A stretch of 64,000 bases of DNA from Alnus glutinosa (taxonomy: Eukaryota; Streptophyta; Magnoliopsida; Fagales; Betulaceae), in NCBI RefSeq assembly GCF_958979055.1, contig NC_084889.1, forward strand, positions 6,092,761 to 6,156,760, given 5' to 3'. Shown piece after piece: positions 15,001 to 25,730 of the stretch (positions are counted from its first letter, which is position 1; each line of letters begins with the position of its first letter). The position numbers were made by a program, and so were the translations under genes. The notes under the pieces were generated by a model. It had not been told where the DNA came from, ran no database searches, and worked only from the letters and a program-made list of their open reading frames with translations.

Positions 15001-18000
15001 TGTTAGATAGGTTTACCTAACTGATCCGAAGATCATGTATTTACTCGCTCTATATATACGTTACTACATATCAATACAAATCATTGAAATTCAAAGTCTA
15101 TTATGGTATCAGAGCGTTAAACTGCTCACGCATAATTTTTCGATCTTTTCTACATTTCCGCTTCTTTTTTCTTCTTTCACTATCTCAATGGCGTCCAATT
15201 CTGCTGTCCAATTGTTCCGCCTAATATTGGCCAGCTTATGACCTTCAAATTGGAAGGACCCAACTACATCATGTGGTCCAACCAAGTCACTCCTATTTTG
15301 AAGACCAACGACTTGATGGGTTTCGTAGATGGTTCTGAACCATGCCCTCCCAAGTACGTTCTGGATGACCAAGGGAAAGCTACTGCTACCCTTCGTCCAA
15401 CTTTTCTACTTTGTACTAAGGAAGATCAATTCGTTCTTTCTTGGCTTAATGCCACTCTCACTGAGAAAGTGATGTCAACCACTTTTGGTGTTACCAGCGC
15501 TCAACAAATCTGGGATTCCCTCTCCAGCTGGTTTGCTTCTCATTCCAAGACCCGGATCTCTCATCTTCAGCGCCAGCTTCAGAGTCTTCATCAAGGATCT
15601 AAAGGATGCTCTGAATATATTGAAGCTGCAAAGCAGTTTTCTGCACAACTTGCAGCTGTGGGTCAGCCGGTTGCTGAGGATGCTCTGTTGGTTACGTGGT
15701 TGGTGGCCTGCATCCGTCCTTCAACCCTGTGGTTACATCACTGTCTGTGGCTTCACGCTACAAATCTCTCACTTTTAGTGAATTTCAAGATGAATTGCTC
15801 TCTTATGAGCTTCTTTTGGATAGCCAATCTGCTTCCAATACTGCCGACAGTCACCAGTTTGCTATGTTCTCCTCCAAGCTTCCTGCCAACAACTACAACC
15901 GCAAGGCTAAAACTTCTGGCAAGTGTTGGAATGGTCCGAAGAATACATCTTCTTCACCGAAGTATTAGCCTACTTCATCCTCTCTCCCTGCCAGACCCTC
16001 ATGTCAAATAAGTGGGAAGTTGAGTCACCAAGTGTTGGATTGCTTTCATAGGATGGATCATGCCTTCCAAGGCTGTCATCCTCCTGTTCAACTGTCTGCA
16101 ATGGTTGCTATGTCCAATCACGGTGCTGAGAATGGTTCCTGGTATGCTGACAGTGCTGCGAATCAGCACATTACTGCCAACCTTGAGAATCTGTCCTTAC
16201 AACAGCCTTACTCGGGTTCTGCTGATGTAGCTGTGAGCATTCAAAACACTGGTTCTATGAGTTTTCATACTCCTAAGTCTTCCTTTCATCTTTCTAAAGT
16301 TTCATATTGTCCTCGAGCTTATGCTAATCTTCTTTCCATCAATCAATTTTGTCGTGATAATGACTGTTTTTTTCTCCTCAATGTTTCCCATTACTTTGTT
16401 AAGGACAACCGCATGGGAATCACTCTACTGGACGGCCAGAGTGAAGGCGGTCTCTACCCTCTTTATTTGCAGTCCTTCTCGATCAATAAGCAGCATGCCT
16501 TGACTGCTTTCTTAGGTGTCAAGACTTTTACAGCTGTGTGGCATTCTCGTCTAGGTCATGCCTCTCAGCCCGTAATTTCTCATTTGGTTCAGCAATTTTC
16601 ACTTCCGGTCAGTGGGGTTAAGCATTTGAATGGTGTCTGCGAACCTTGTCAACTTGGCAAAAGCAAGCAGCTCCCCTTTCAACCTTCTTCCTGTGTCTCT
16701 TTATGTCCTTTAGATCTCATCCATTCGGATGTTTGGTCGTGTTCTACAAAGTCTTTAGGTGGTTGTTTGTATTACGTTTTATTCATCAATGATTTTTTCA
16801 GGTTTACCTGATTGTATCCCATCCATAATAAATCAGATGTGTTTCGGGTTTTTGTCCAATTTAAGTCTCTTGTGGAAAATCAATTCTCCTCTTCCATCAA
16901 ACAATTTCAATGTGATGGTGGTGGTGAATACATGTCTAATCAATTTAAGAATTTTTTGGTCACTCATGGCATACTCCACCGTATCTTTGTCCTCATACAC
17001 CACAACAAAATGGTGTGGCCGAGCGTAAGCATCGTCGTATCATGGAAATGGATCTCTCTTTGCCTGCTTAGTCACATCTTTCTTCACTTTTTTGGGTTGA
17101 TGCTTTTGTCACATCTGTCTTTATCATCAACCGCCTTCCTTCTTCCGTTCTTGGAGACATTTCACCGTTTTTTAAACTTTATAACAAAGGTCCGGATTAT
17201 TCCCTGTTTTGTTCCTTTGGGTGTTCCTATTTTCCTCTGTTACGTCCTTACTCCACTCACAAATTAATGTTTAGGAGTAAACATTGTATCTTTTTAGGAT
17301 ACAGCTCTAATCAACGTGGGTATTGTTGTCTAGATCCTATTTCTCGTAAGGTGTATGTGTCAAGGCATGTTGTGTTTGATGAAACTCACTTTCCTGCCAA
17401 AGAGGATAACTTATCTCCTCTTGCCCTTGTTGACTCTGTTCCTTTTCCTGCTATTCCTAGCTTCACCTCATCTTCTTCAGTGCAGCTTTCTTCTATTCCC
17501 AGTGCTGTTTCTTCTGCACAGCCGGATTCTAAGTCAGCTCTCCCTATTTCCAATGTTGTTTCTTCTGCATTGCAGGATCCTCACCCACCTCTACCGAGCT
17601 CTCCTTCATCCTCTCCTCACCTTGATGTTTCCCCACCTCTCGGATCCATTGATCCTATTATTCCTCCTTTGTCTGTGGCTTCCCCAGCTCTTTCTTCTCA
17701 TCCTATGGTCACACGGTCCAAGACCGGTACTTTAAGGTCTCGTTCCTTTCCTAATTACACCTCATTCTTCTCCACTAAACATCCGTTATGTGCACTCTCC
17801 AGCATATCTCTTCCTCTTGAACCTACATGCTACTCCCAAGCCGAAAAGTCCTCTGAATGGTGTGCTGCCATGGGAGATGAATTTGATGCTCTGCTAGCTA
17901 ATGAAACGTGGTCCTTATGTCCTTGTCCTTCTCAGCATAATATCATCCGGAATGAATGGGTGTACAAGATCAAGCAGAAACAAGATGGTTCTATTGATCG

Positions 18001-21000
18001 GTATAAGGCAAGGTTGGTTGCTAAGGGTTTTGATCAAGAGAGTGGAGTGGCCTTCACAGAAACTTTGAGTCCAATGGTTAAAACTTCTACAATCCGGGTT
18101 ATTTTGACTCTTGCAGTCCGGTTTAATTGGAGTATTCGCCAATTGGACGTGTCTAATGCTTTTCTCCATGGATTCTTGCTGAAAGAAGTTTACATTGAAC
18201 AACCTAGAAGGTTCATTGATGCTCAGTTTCCCTCTTACGTTTGCAGATTGCACTAGTCCTTGTATGGACTTAAACAAGCACCCCGTGCTTGGTTTACCCG
18301 CTTCTCTCAGACATTACTGGAGCTTGGGTTTGTTTCCTCCATTGTTGATAGCTCTTTATTTGTGTTTCATCAGGGCAGCATCCATCTTTACATCTTAATA
18401 TATGTAGATGACATCTTGTTCACCGGAACTTCTAGCTCCCATATTGCTTCTGTTATTGCTAAGCTTCAGCAGGTTTTTAAACTCAAGGATCTCTGCAACT
18501 TAAGTTATTTCTTAGGCACCCAAGCGCTTCGGTCCTCTCAAGGTTTACATCTTCGGCAAGCCAAGTATATTTCTGACCTGCTGTCCAGATCCAAAATGAT
18601 GGGTGCTAAGCCATTCTCTTCTCCCTGCCTTGCTGGTTCCAAGATGTCAACTAAAGGTGGTGTTCCTTTATCTCCATAAGATACTATTCTCTATCGCCAA
18701 ACAGTGGGTGCTTTGCAATATTGTACCTTAACACGTCCGGATATAGCTTTTTCTGTAAATCAGTTATGTCAGTACATGCATACTCCTACTCTTCACTGGA
18801 CAGCAGCTAAACGGGTTCTTTGCTATCTTAAAGGGACTATTGACCATGGCTTATGGTACACCAAAGGTTCATTGCATCTTCAGGCCTTTTGTGACTCTGA
18901 CTGGGCAGGTAATCCGGATGATCGTCGTTCTACAACGGGTATTGGTATTGTTTTGGGATCCTCTCTAATCTCTTGGACTACTAAGAAACAATCCGTGGTT
19001 GCACGTTCAAGTACAAAGGCTGAATATCGTGCCATGGCCCTTGCAACTACTGATCTATTTTGGTTGCGCATGTTATTTAAGGATCTTGGTATTCCTTTGT
19101 TTTCAACTCCTCGCCTATGGTGTGATAACATTGGGGCTCTTGCTCTTGCTTCTAACCCCGTTTATCATGTTAGGACTAAACATATTGAAGTCGACTACCA
19201 TTTTATTCGTGAGATGGTGTTAAATGGTGATATCTCTATCAAATATATTAGCACTCATGATTAGCTTGCGGATATTTTCACTAAGGGTCTAAGTTCTGCT
19301 CGGTTTTCATTTTTACGTGACAAGCTTATGGTTTGTTCCGTCCCCATTAGCTTGCGGGGGGACTGTAAACCGTATCATCTCCACCTCAGCATGGCTAGAT
19401 AAATCTGAAGCATCTCGTACAGATTCGTGTGAAGATTCCTCTCTTGTGCAGAACTCTAATCACGCCTAACTAGATAGGATAGGATTCTGTATGTTTAAAC
19501 TATTGAGTTTGAATTCTGTTCAAACTCTAGATAAGATTATGTTTGTAATTCAAATGTTAGATAGGTTTACCTAACTAATCCGAAGATCATGTATTTACTC
19601 TCTATATATATACGTTACTACATATCAATACAAATCATTGAAATTCAAAGTCTATTATCTATGATGTCTATGGTTGCATCATTCCCTGAAGGATCACATC
19701 TATAATTATAAAGTATTACAGGAGCGTTTGTCATCTGAAATTAGTCATTTATTGTGCAATGGTGTACATAGCCAGACTTTCTACATAGTATCATCCTGCT
19801 CTTTTACTTTCTCAAGGAAACGCCTTTAAAATTCATGATTTACATAATATTTATTTATCAAATGATCTGTCCAACCACCCCCTATCCTCCTCACCAATTG
19901 ACGTGAAATGCAAACTGTCTATCCTTAGTCTCCAATCAACAGTTTCTTTGTAAAGTTTGCCATAGAACCGGACAATCCCATCCTTCAGTTCTGTCTCCTC
20001 AGAAAACGTAGTGATGCGGATTTATGATGAATTAAGAAAACAGTTTTGTTCCTATGAGGTGTGACTCCTCTCTTCTTTCTTGGTGGTGAAACTCTGCCAA
20101 GGCCAGTGAAACGCTGATTTATTCTATCGTCTTCGTTAATTTGGTGAGACTCTGAATTAACGTAGATTTATTTTTATTTTATGTTCTTTTGTTATTCCTC
20201 CTGCATCATGTAGAGTCATCAATCTCTAACTCCACGATAAAATTTGCATTTATGTGGGAATTCACTAGTCTTAAAAACTTGTGTTATCATCCCCTTCGTT
20301 AAGCAGCACTGCGCTAGATTTTGGCTGCCACAAGATCTCCAACTAGGCAAACCTGTCTGACTCAACTTCCAAATTTTCTCTTATAAGCCATTTTTAATGG
20401 GATAAATCCAGTCCCCCTTCATTCATAGCTAGATTATGAATCTCAACAAGAGAGCTACTCTTGTTAATGCCTAACGCACCAAAAACCAGCTCATTCCATA
20501 TTATCAGATCCTTATTCAATGCCTTAAACTTCTTCACTAGCCATAACTAGGACAACCTCTAAACTCATAACTCTTCCACCTCTTCATCACTCTCTTCACA
20601 AAACCCTCTTTCAACCTCATGGTGTTCAATTTAAAAGAAGTCTTTCCCTTTATTAAATCCCTGCAGTCAAGAAAAAGAGTGCAATGGTCGGAAACAGTTC
20701 AAGGTAGCCACCGCTGCCTAGCATCTGCAAAGAATTCCTCCGGAGTGTACTTAAAGGTAGAGTGAGGACAAAAACAAAATGGGTTGAAGAAGTGAAGAAG
20801 GATCATGCTAACTAGGAGTACGATCTTAAATAAGACAGAGTACAGAATGACTGAAAATTTTACATGTGGCCCATGCTGATATGTTGAGAAAGGATCCATG
20901 AAGTGGACCCCAATTTAATTTGGATTAAGGCTTAGTTGGATTTTTTTGAGTTGAGTAATCAATTATCATATATGAATTTAATGCGAAAGCTTTGATTTTT

Positions 21001-21914
21001 CATCTTTAGCACTCAAATTCTCCAAAGAGAGATGTTAGCTAAACTAACATTTTGCGCATATGTTAATTCCACCACTGACAGAAATTTTAAAGTTGAAGAA
21101 TATGCATTGTTATGTGGCTATATCCTACTTAACTTTGGCAGCAAACCAGCCACAGGTTTATCTTTGTAGAGCTGGATGAGATTCCAAATTTTTTTTCTTT
21201 CTTTCATAACCTCTTTCCCCTAAATATGTCTGTTTCAGTTTTATGGTTTGCAAAAAGAACAAGAAAAAATAGTGAAAGACAAAATAACTGGTTTGCATGA
21301 TAAATTTGGTTGGCAAAAATGTGTCACTGCTAAGATATATTGCATTTCTGCCTTTTGGTGACTGTCAACCGTTGCAAGGAACTTGAGTCCAGATTTTCTC
21401 TTCATCCTTTTACCAGAAGTGAATAGAGATATCAGGACAAATATAGAGCCAGATGGGATGGTATCTTGATCTCTTGAGTTTAAAAGAGAGGCTTCATTAA
21501 TTATTTTTGTTAGTAAGGAGAGACATGAAACACAGCGATAATAATCGGGAGAGAGAGTCTAGTTATTGAGGACTCGCTCATCCCCTGTTTGCTTATTGTA
21601 TGACTATCCTCAGTTTGTTCCTTTATTCTTGTCCCGCACATATACTTCCATGGCGAGTTAGAGTGCTAGTCTGAGACATGTTTTGGTTCTTAATTAGATT
21701 TTAACATTTCCAGGTTAAATCTCGAGCAATGGAACTGGCGAAGTTGATAGAGAATGAAGATGGTGTTGCGGCTGCAGTTGATGCATTTCACCGGCATTTA
21801 CCTTCAGAGTTACCCATTCCTACTGCATCATTTGAGGAAGATGAACAACTAAACCCTCTGCAATGGTTTTTTCTACAAATTGGAAAGTTGTGCTGCCTGC
21901 CCTGTGGTTGGTAG
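1229..21914 (+). CDS. UGT80B1: Sterol 3-beta-glucosyltransferase, UGT80B1 type, 14 exons, 649 aa
   Basis: Transfers glucose from UDP-glucose to the 3-hydroxyl of membrane sterols, making steryl glucosides. Exons, all joined in frame with GT-AG introns: 1229-1478, 4087-4250, 4795-5037, 5965-6076, 6623-6793, 7787-7850, 8415-8472, 9174-9351, 11130-11260, 12399-12501, 13690-13766, 14328-14375, 14652-14801, 21714-21914. The GT-B fold is marked by the N-terminal GTRGDVQPF loop (about residues 203-211), the TMPWTPTYEFPHP segment, GYMWSPHLVPKP, and the UDP-sugar motif VHHGGAGTT (from residue 518) followed by FFGDQFFWGDR. The start MGSNGVDHL and the tail CCLPCGW resemble Arabidopsis UGT80B1 (TT15, 615 aa by memory) more than UGT80A2. 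The N-terminal 140 residues are acidic and probably disordered. The reading frame is intact. Introns carry many transposons; the last is about 6.9 kb because of a Copia insertion starting 8 bp after its 5' splice site. Confidence 0.93.
3012..3043. repeat. (AT)n microsatellite
   Basis: About 16 AT units followed by a T run, inside intron 1 of UGT80B1. The rest of this 2.6-kb intron (1479-4086) shows no gene. Confidence 0.9.
3655..3775 (+). mobile_element. tRNA-derived SINE, Au-like
   Basis: The segment has a tRNA box-A-like start (GAGCTCTTGCTCAAGTGG), a degenerate box B (GGGCTCAAGACTT) about 60 bp downstream, and a 3' end GTAACTTACCAATAAAAATAAA. That layout is typical of plant tRNA-derived SINEs of the Au type. 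It lies in intron 1 of UGT80B1 in the sense direction. Clean target-site duplications were not found, so it is probably old. Confidence 0.55.
5275..5589. mobile_element. Tourist-like (PIF/Harbinger) MITE, copy 1
   Basis: A 315-bp non-coding element in intron 3 of UGT80B1. It starts GGGTTCGTTTGGGTTTGCGA and ends with the inverted form (ATCGCAATCCCAAACGCACCC), and is flanked on both sides by TAA (5272-5274 and 5590-5592), the 3-bp target preferred by PIF/Harbinger elements. The interior is built from repeated GCGATTT and AAATCGC words. A second copy lies at 25816-26132. Confidence 0.8.
6340..6490 (-). mobile_element. Possible tRNA-like SINE fragment
   Basis: On the minus strand the stretch contains GGGTTCAAAACCCC, close to a box B, downstream of ATGGCCTTTGGGC. 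It lies in intron 4 of UGT80B1. No tail or target-site duplication is clear, so this is a weak call. Confidence 0.3.
7143..7535. mobile_element. Long-arm foldback (MITE), copy A of an intron-dwelling family
   Basis: The left part (from about 7143, CCCACTTATAACCCCTGATC) and the right part (ending about 7535, GAAGTTATAAGTGAAGTTCT) are rough inverted copies of each other, with AT-rich DNA and internal GTTAGAATTTTCCG / CGGAAAATTCTAAC halves. It lies in intron 5 of UGT80B1. Similar elements occur at 41.4 kb and 60.0 kb. Confidence 0.6.
8508..9110. repeat. GGT/GTG-rich minisatellite inside an AT-rich possible transposon
   Basis: Intron 7 of UGT80B1 holds a 230-bp block (8645-8875) of irregular GGT, GTG and GTA triplets with high strand asymmetry. 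The flanks read GTGTTTGGATGAATAATTTG on the left and end near TCTCATCTAAACAC on the right, which look like weak terminal inverted repeats. Glycine- and histidine-rich open frames on either strand are by-products of the repeat. Confidence 0.45.
9722..9957. mobile_element. AT-rich MITE with CCTTGTTTGG termini
   Basis: A 236-bp element in intron 8 of UGT80B1. The left end CCTTGTTTGGTAAGGGAG and the inverted right end CTCTCTTGCCAAACAAGG match at 16 of 18 positions. The interior contains TTGTAGTGAATTTTTTTTAT, whose reverse complement recurs at about 51.17 and 53.77 kb, so the window has three relatives. No target-site duplication was identified. Confidence 0.65.
13225..13338. mobile_element. Short foldback (MITE) with 46-bp arms
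   Basis: The arms start ATTTCTACATCACATTACCC and end with the inverted GGGTAACGTGATGTAGAAAA, separated by a loop of about 20 bp. Only a few mismatches separate the arms. It lies in intron 10 of UGT80B1. Confidence 0.7.
14810..15103 (+). repeat. 5' LTR of the Copia element
   Basis: This 294-bp direct repeat of 19364-19657 carries a TATA-like CTCTATATATACG near its 3' part. It begins 8 bp after the GT of the host splice donor. Confidence 0.92.
15104..15115 (+). other. Primer-binding site of the Copia element
   Basis: TGGTATCAGAGC immediately follows the 5' LTR. It is complementary to the 3' end of plant initiator methionine tRNA and is the standard Copia primer site. Confidence 0.88.
15188..19347 (+). 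pseudogene. Decayed Copia Gag-Pol polyprotein
   Basis: The likely start is the ATG at 15188, with an early frameshift near 15235. Recognisable in order are: a Gag/UBN2-like region (about 15240-15970); a protease with WYADSAANQHIT where DSGA would be expected; the integrase zinc-binding region (HSRLGHAS ... CEPCQLGKSK) and core (HSDVW ... QCDGGGEY); the reverse transcriptase (WVYKIKQKQDG, RQLDVSNAFLHG, LYGLKQAPRAW, and YVDDILF at about 18400-18420); and RNase H (FCDSDWAG ... STKAEYRA ... RTKHIEVDYHFI). In-frame stops occur near 15966, 16809, 18254, 18677 and 19262, and frameshifts in the integrase region. The altered protease triad and the breaks mean no working polyprotein. Confidence 0.9.
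19351..19363 (+). other. Polypurine tract of the Copia element
   Basis: The G-rich stretch GCTTGCGGGGGGAC directly precedes the TG of the 3' LTR, where plus-strand DNA priming takes place in this family. Confidence 0.75.
19364..19657 (+). repeat. 3' LTR of the Copia element
   Basis: It aligns end to end with 14810-15103. The differences cluster around 19500, where GTTTAAACTATTGAG replaces GTTTAAATTAGAAAG. Confidence 0.92.
19865..20730 (-). mobile_element. Antisense L1-type LINE remnant (endonuclease to reverse transcriptase linker)
   Basis: Read on the minus strand from about 20730 down, the translation gives QRWLP then TVSDHCTLFLDC, KEGFVKRVMKRWKSYEFRG, KKFKALNKDLIIWNE, then an EILWQPKSSAVLLNEGDDNT stretch and finally IVRFYGKLYKETVDWRLRID at about 19.9 kb. 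This is the usual order between the endonuclease and reverse transcriptase of plant L1 ORF2. Several stops and frameshifts, and a gap or insertion near 20030-20215, show that it is dead. It lies in the last intron of UGT80B1, downstream of the Copia element. Confidence 0.75.
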
Positions 21915-24030
21915 AGTTCTTGCTGTATTTTGTAGTGTTTGTATAGTTGTGTCCCATTTTTTATTTTTCAAGTCATTTATATCATTTTTCCTTCAATTTC
22001 ATTCATTTCATTCAAGGGCTTCCCTTAGGGTTTGAGTTAACGAAAATTTAGATATGAGTGATATTACAGGATAGCATAGATTTTTCTCCCAGCTTGCCTA
22101 GCAGTGTTTGGCTTCTTTCTTGATGTAGAATAGATATATATATGAGTTAACTTTGGTCATATAAGACCATTTTGTGGGCTGTCCTCACCTTTTATCATTT
22201 GCTTTATAGGATATTCAGATATTTAATATTTACTTATAAAACAAAATAAAAAAAATTCATCGTCCGTACTTATTTTTCTTCTTTGGTTGTGGGGGAGATG
22301 GTTTAACTTCAAATTCTAAATGTTGCCTTTATTTATGTGGGATGCTGGTCTGACATCTGCATAGAAGTATTATTAAATATATAGTCTATGGGAACCGGTT
22401 CTTGTGAACCGCTTAAATGCACAGCTCAATTCGGGTAGACTATTATTGACCTCTTTAATAAACGGGTCAAACAAGGGTTACCTGTTTGACCCTTATACCA
22501 AAATCATTTTTTTTTTATTTTTATTTTTAATAAAAAAAAAAACTAGAAGTAAAGTAAACAGGTTATGCAGGTCGGATCCAACTGATCATTCTGTTATTTG
22601 AGTTAGTTTTCAAATAACGGGTCAAACGGGTTGTATCATGTCACCTGTTTATTTAAATGTATCGTGCCAGGATTGAGAGGTTTGACCAATTAACTAAACA
22701 GGTCGTGTCAAAGTTGACACTTATCAAGTTGGCGGGTTAATCGACCTGACATGCCAACTTGAGTTACCAGCCACCTTCTACACGCATATTGATTAGAATT
22801 CAAGAAAGTTTTTGGCTGGTAATGTGGAGAGAGAGAGAGAGCTTACACCTATATATATTTCAATGTGTGGCGTAGTCAGGCTGTCACGCTTGAAGGGCTT
22901 GTCATTGTTGTAGACCTATAAGGTCCGAACTCCATTTTTGTAAGTCTAACGATCCTCTTGGGGTACATTATATGGTTTCTCCTGCACCTCATCCTACATG
23001 GCATCCTTCTTTCATTTTATTTTTTTGTGAATTTTTTGGAATGTAATCAAATCTTTATATTGATTTTTTTATTTATTTACTATTAAGTAATAAAATTATA
23101 TATGTAAACTTTTATATTTGGATTACTCTTTTAAATTAATGTGTTGACAAATATATAAATTTATATATATTTAGTGTAAGAAAAATAAAACTGCACTTAC
23201 TTGAGATTATGAAGAATAATGATTATATTGAGCCCTAGTCAAATCTTAAACGAACTTGTGTCAAGACAGATTTAGTGAATTTACTAGCAAATCTTTTAGT
23301 ATTATATGAAATATATAATTGTAGTTTTGTTGAAATGTTTATTTATTTTGTGTTCTATATTATTTATTTTAAAAATTTTAACTCTTCTTTTAAATTTCTC
23401 CATTGTGAATCAAATCCTAACTTTACCATGAGAAATGATAGACATCTCAAAATTTTTTTTTTCCAAAATTTGGTTCCAACATGACGTGTTACATCCTATA
23501 AGATTGTGTCACATTTTTCAAAATGATAGATCTCATAGAATTGTGACACATCATGTTGGAACGAATTTTGAAAAAAAATATTGGTATGTCTAACATTTTT
23601 CAAAATGTTGTCTAACATTCCTCCTTGACCATTGATAACAGTACACATTTTAGTAGTGATGTGATAAGTATCATGCGACATCCATATTTCAGTGCGGATG
23701 TAATGAGTGCCACGTCAATTACCCAACAACATTTTTTTTTAATATTATAAAAATTTATTAAAATGAGTTACTATATTGAATAATCAATAATCTCAAATTG
23801 GGTGAAACTTAATGTGGATGCTATAGAGATACATGTAGAGCATATAATCTTATAGTAAAGATGAGAAAATGTTTAGTGTAATTACTCTCTCTCTCTCTCT
23901 CTCTACAATAATCATGAAAGCACCCAATCTTTTGAAATAAATTAAAGAATGACGATTTTAGACCCCTCGTTTCAATAACCCTTGGCAATTCTTTGAACAA
24001 TCTTTAGAACGGCATATTCCAGCTGCGACA
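21915..24030. other. Intergenic, AT-rich; UGT80B1 3' UTR and dispersed repeats
   Basis: The first 100-200 bases are probably 3' UTR. Around 22380-22780 several GGGTCAAAC / GTTTGACC words in both directions suggest an old dispersed repeat I cannot classify. A foldback lies at 23453-23579 and a (CT)n run near 23886-23905. I see no gene. Confidence 0.5.
23453..23579. mobile_element. Foldback (MITE), 127 bp
   Basis: The left arm contains TTTGGTTCCAACATGACGTG and the right arm the inverted CACATCATGTTGGAACGAAT, with T-rich and A-rich outer ends. The arms are about 40 bp with few mismatches. Confidence 0.65.
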
Positions 24031-24407
24031 ATGAGTGTTTCTATTTGTGTGTGTGATTTTGAAGGGTCAAATAGTGTTGGTAGGGGCTTTATACCTTCAG
24101 AAAGATCTAAAAAAGAGAGGCCAAGGAAATTGAGCGTTGTTGGTCAGACAAGCTCAAGCTACGAAGGCTATGAAATGGGTTACAATGTGTCTGACAGAGA
24201 AGATGAGCTTCGTATACAAGAACCGTCTATGAGTAATGGCTCTAGCAAGAGATTTAAGATTTCCAAAAAGGTAGACAATTTTGATGAGTGGAAGTTCTTA
24301 ATTATTGTTCATGCTCCTTGATTGTCGCTTTTTAACCTTTGTTGTACAGTTTTTTGATGATTGCAATGACGTTGATCATGCCTCTGTTCCGAGAAAGCTA
24401 TGATCAG
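24031..24407 (+). pseudogene. Two-exon fragment of an unrecognised basic protein gene
   Basis: Exon 1 (24031-24270) ends at AAAAG|GTAGAC; exon 2 starts at 24350 after TTGTACAG, and the two join in frame. The predicted 97-residue product is hydrophilic and basic, includes RSKKERPRKLSVVGQ and KRFKISKK, and ends HASVPRKL at a TGA (24401-24403). The sequence after the TGA reads on to a plausible donor (ATCAG|GTGTGT), so the stop sits inside what looks like an internal exon; a C-to-T change of a CGA codon would explain it. I see no further exons. I think it is a truncated copy of a conserved plant nuclear-type gene, but I cannot name it. A short functional gene is the alternative. Confidence 0.4.
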
Positions 24408-24536
24408 GTGTGTGGTTTATGAATCAAAACCCGAAAGATTTTGGTCAGGTTTTATTTTTTAGTATAAAATCTAGTGTTTTCTTGACTACTGTTTAGTGTG
24501 CGGTTTAATGATGTGTCAATATTTTATTGGAAAATG

Positions 24537-24658
24537 CTAAAAAAATAACAATTACACAATTCTTACACATCCATCACTCACATGGAGTGTGCCTATGTGG
24601 TGGTAAGCCCCATCTCATGTGAGTGATTGTTGCATACAAGTGTAATTGTTATTTTTCT
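24537..24658. mobile_element. Foldback (MITE), about 120 bp
   Basis: The left arm AAATAACAATTACACAATTC ... CATCACTCACATG pairs with the right arm CATGTGAGTGATTGTTGC ... GTGTAATTGTTATTTTTC. The CTCACATG core also occurs in the foldback at 53041-53156, so these may be distant relatives. Confidence 0.65.
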
Positions 24659-24721
24659 ATCACTATCCTATTTTATTATTGGCTGTAAACGTTAAATTTT
24701 ACAATCCATCCTTATCGAATA

Positions 24722-24845
24722 AGCTCTCATATATTATATTATGTGAATCATGAAATTGGATAAGATCGACACCTTTCCTTACCAGCTCTCATATATTATA
24801 GCACGTGAATCATGAAATTGGATAAGACCAACACCTTTCCTTAAC
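24722..24845. repeat. Two-copy 62-bp tandem repeat
   Basis: AGCTCTCATATATTATA starts at 24722 and again at 24784. Each unit ends ACACCTTTCCTTA(A)C. The copies differ at a few bases only. Confidence 0.85.
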
Positions 24846-25524
24846 AGTGGCAGTTGCCATCCGAGCCCAACGGCTACGGCACGGGCTTTGACCCTTATAC
24901 TTGCCTCCAATTGGCTGTACTTTTCTCTTTGTTCACATGATCAAGAAGAAAAACATAATTCTTGATCAGCTTCTTGGAAAAAGCCCCCAGAATGACATGA
25001 CAAATGACAATCACTCGAATGTAAATTTGGAGACATTAATATTAGTGCTCCATTGTTTTAAGATATCTAGTAATCATGTATTATTATTAGCTAATTAACT
25101 AAATTTGTAATGCACATAAAGTTCTCTTTGAGATAATGATTTTTATCTAACAAATAACTCGATCCGATCGTGTCCTAATCATTTCAAATGGAGAAGATAT
25201 ATACAATCATTTTAGGTAGATTCACATAATTATTCTCTCTTTGTTTTTTATTTTTTATTTGAAAAAAGTAATTCAATATTATGACATAAAGGAAAAAGTA
25301 GTATTGAGTATTTTGTTTTTGAGTTGTCTGTAAATATTTTTATTTTAAAAGAAAAAAAGTTAGAAGGGAAATGAATATATTAACAAATAAATCGTGTTTT
25401 CAATAATAATTCTCTGAAAACAGTTTAAACAAACACGTTTTGTAACGTATTTTTTCATTATTTTTTTGGTTGTGGTCATATAATTAAAACAGAAAAGTAT
25501 TTTTCAAAGTATGGAACCAATTAA

Positions 25525-25577
25525 GAAATTCCTTATTAACGTCTAATATAGAGACAAATAATCTTCTATTTAGCCAA
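25525..25577. repeat. Direct repeat flanking the nested transposon cluster, left copy
   Basis: AAGAAATTCCTTATTAACGT and the following 33 bases (ending CTATTTAGC) recur with a handful of changes at 26426-26478. Between the copies sit a SINE and a nested foldback. Confidence 0.75.
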
Positions 25578-25622
25578 AGAAAAACTAAACGAGAACATGC
25601 AAGCAACAATTAGTCCTCTATT

Positions 25623-25730
25623 AGTCTCCAACGGTAGCTCAATCGGCTTGGGACCACGTCTCATGAATCGTAAGTCACTAATTCGAATTCCTCCTCCCCT
25701 TCTTGTGTGGACATGTTAAAAAAAAAAACT
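25623..25730 (+). mobile_element. tRNA-derived SINE with 14-bp target-site duplications
   Basis: Box A (GGTAGCTCAATCGG) lies about 12 bp from the left end, box B (CTAATTCGAATTCC) about 45 bp further, and the element ends in an A run plus CT. The flanks attagtcctctatt (25609-25622) and attaatcctctatt (25731-25744) match at 13 of 14 positions, a standard LINE-driven insertion signature. Confidence 0.85.

Larger units (their letters stand above)
14810..19657 (+). mobile_element. Nearly complete Ty1/Copia LTR retrotransposon, coding region broken
   Basis: The 4.85-kb element lies in the last intron of UGT80B1, in the same direction as the gene. It has two 294-bp LTRs, a primer-binding site directly after the 5' LTR, a Gag-Pol region in Copia order (Gag, protease, integrase, reverse transcriptase, RNase H), and a G-rich polypurine tract before the 3' LTR. 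The flanking 5-mers tctct (14805-14809) and tctat (19658-19662) look like a target-site duplication with one change. The LTRs begin TG and seem to end TA rather than CA. By eye they differ at about 11 of 294 positions. Frameshifts and stops make it non-autonomous now. Confidence 0.93.

Noticed and set aside
15238..19264. Long open frames as host genes
   Set aside because: All belong to the Copia Gag-Pol between matching LTRs.
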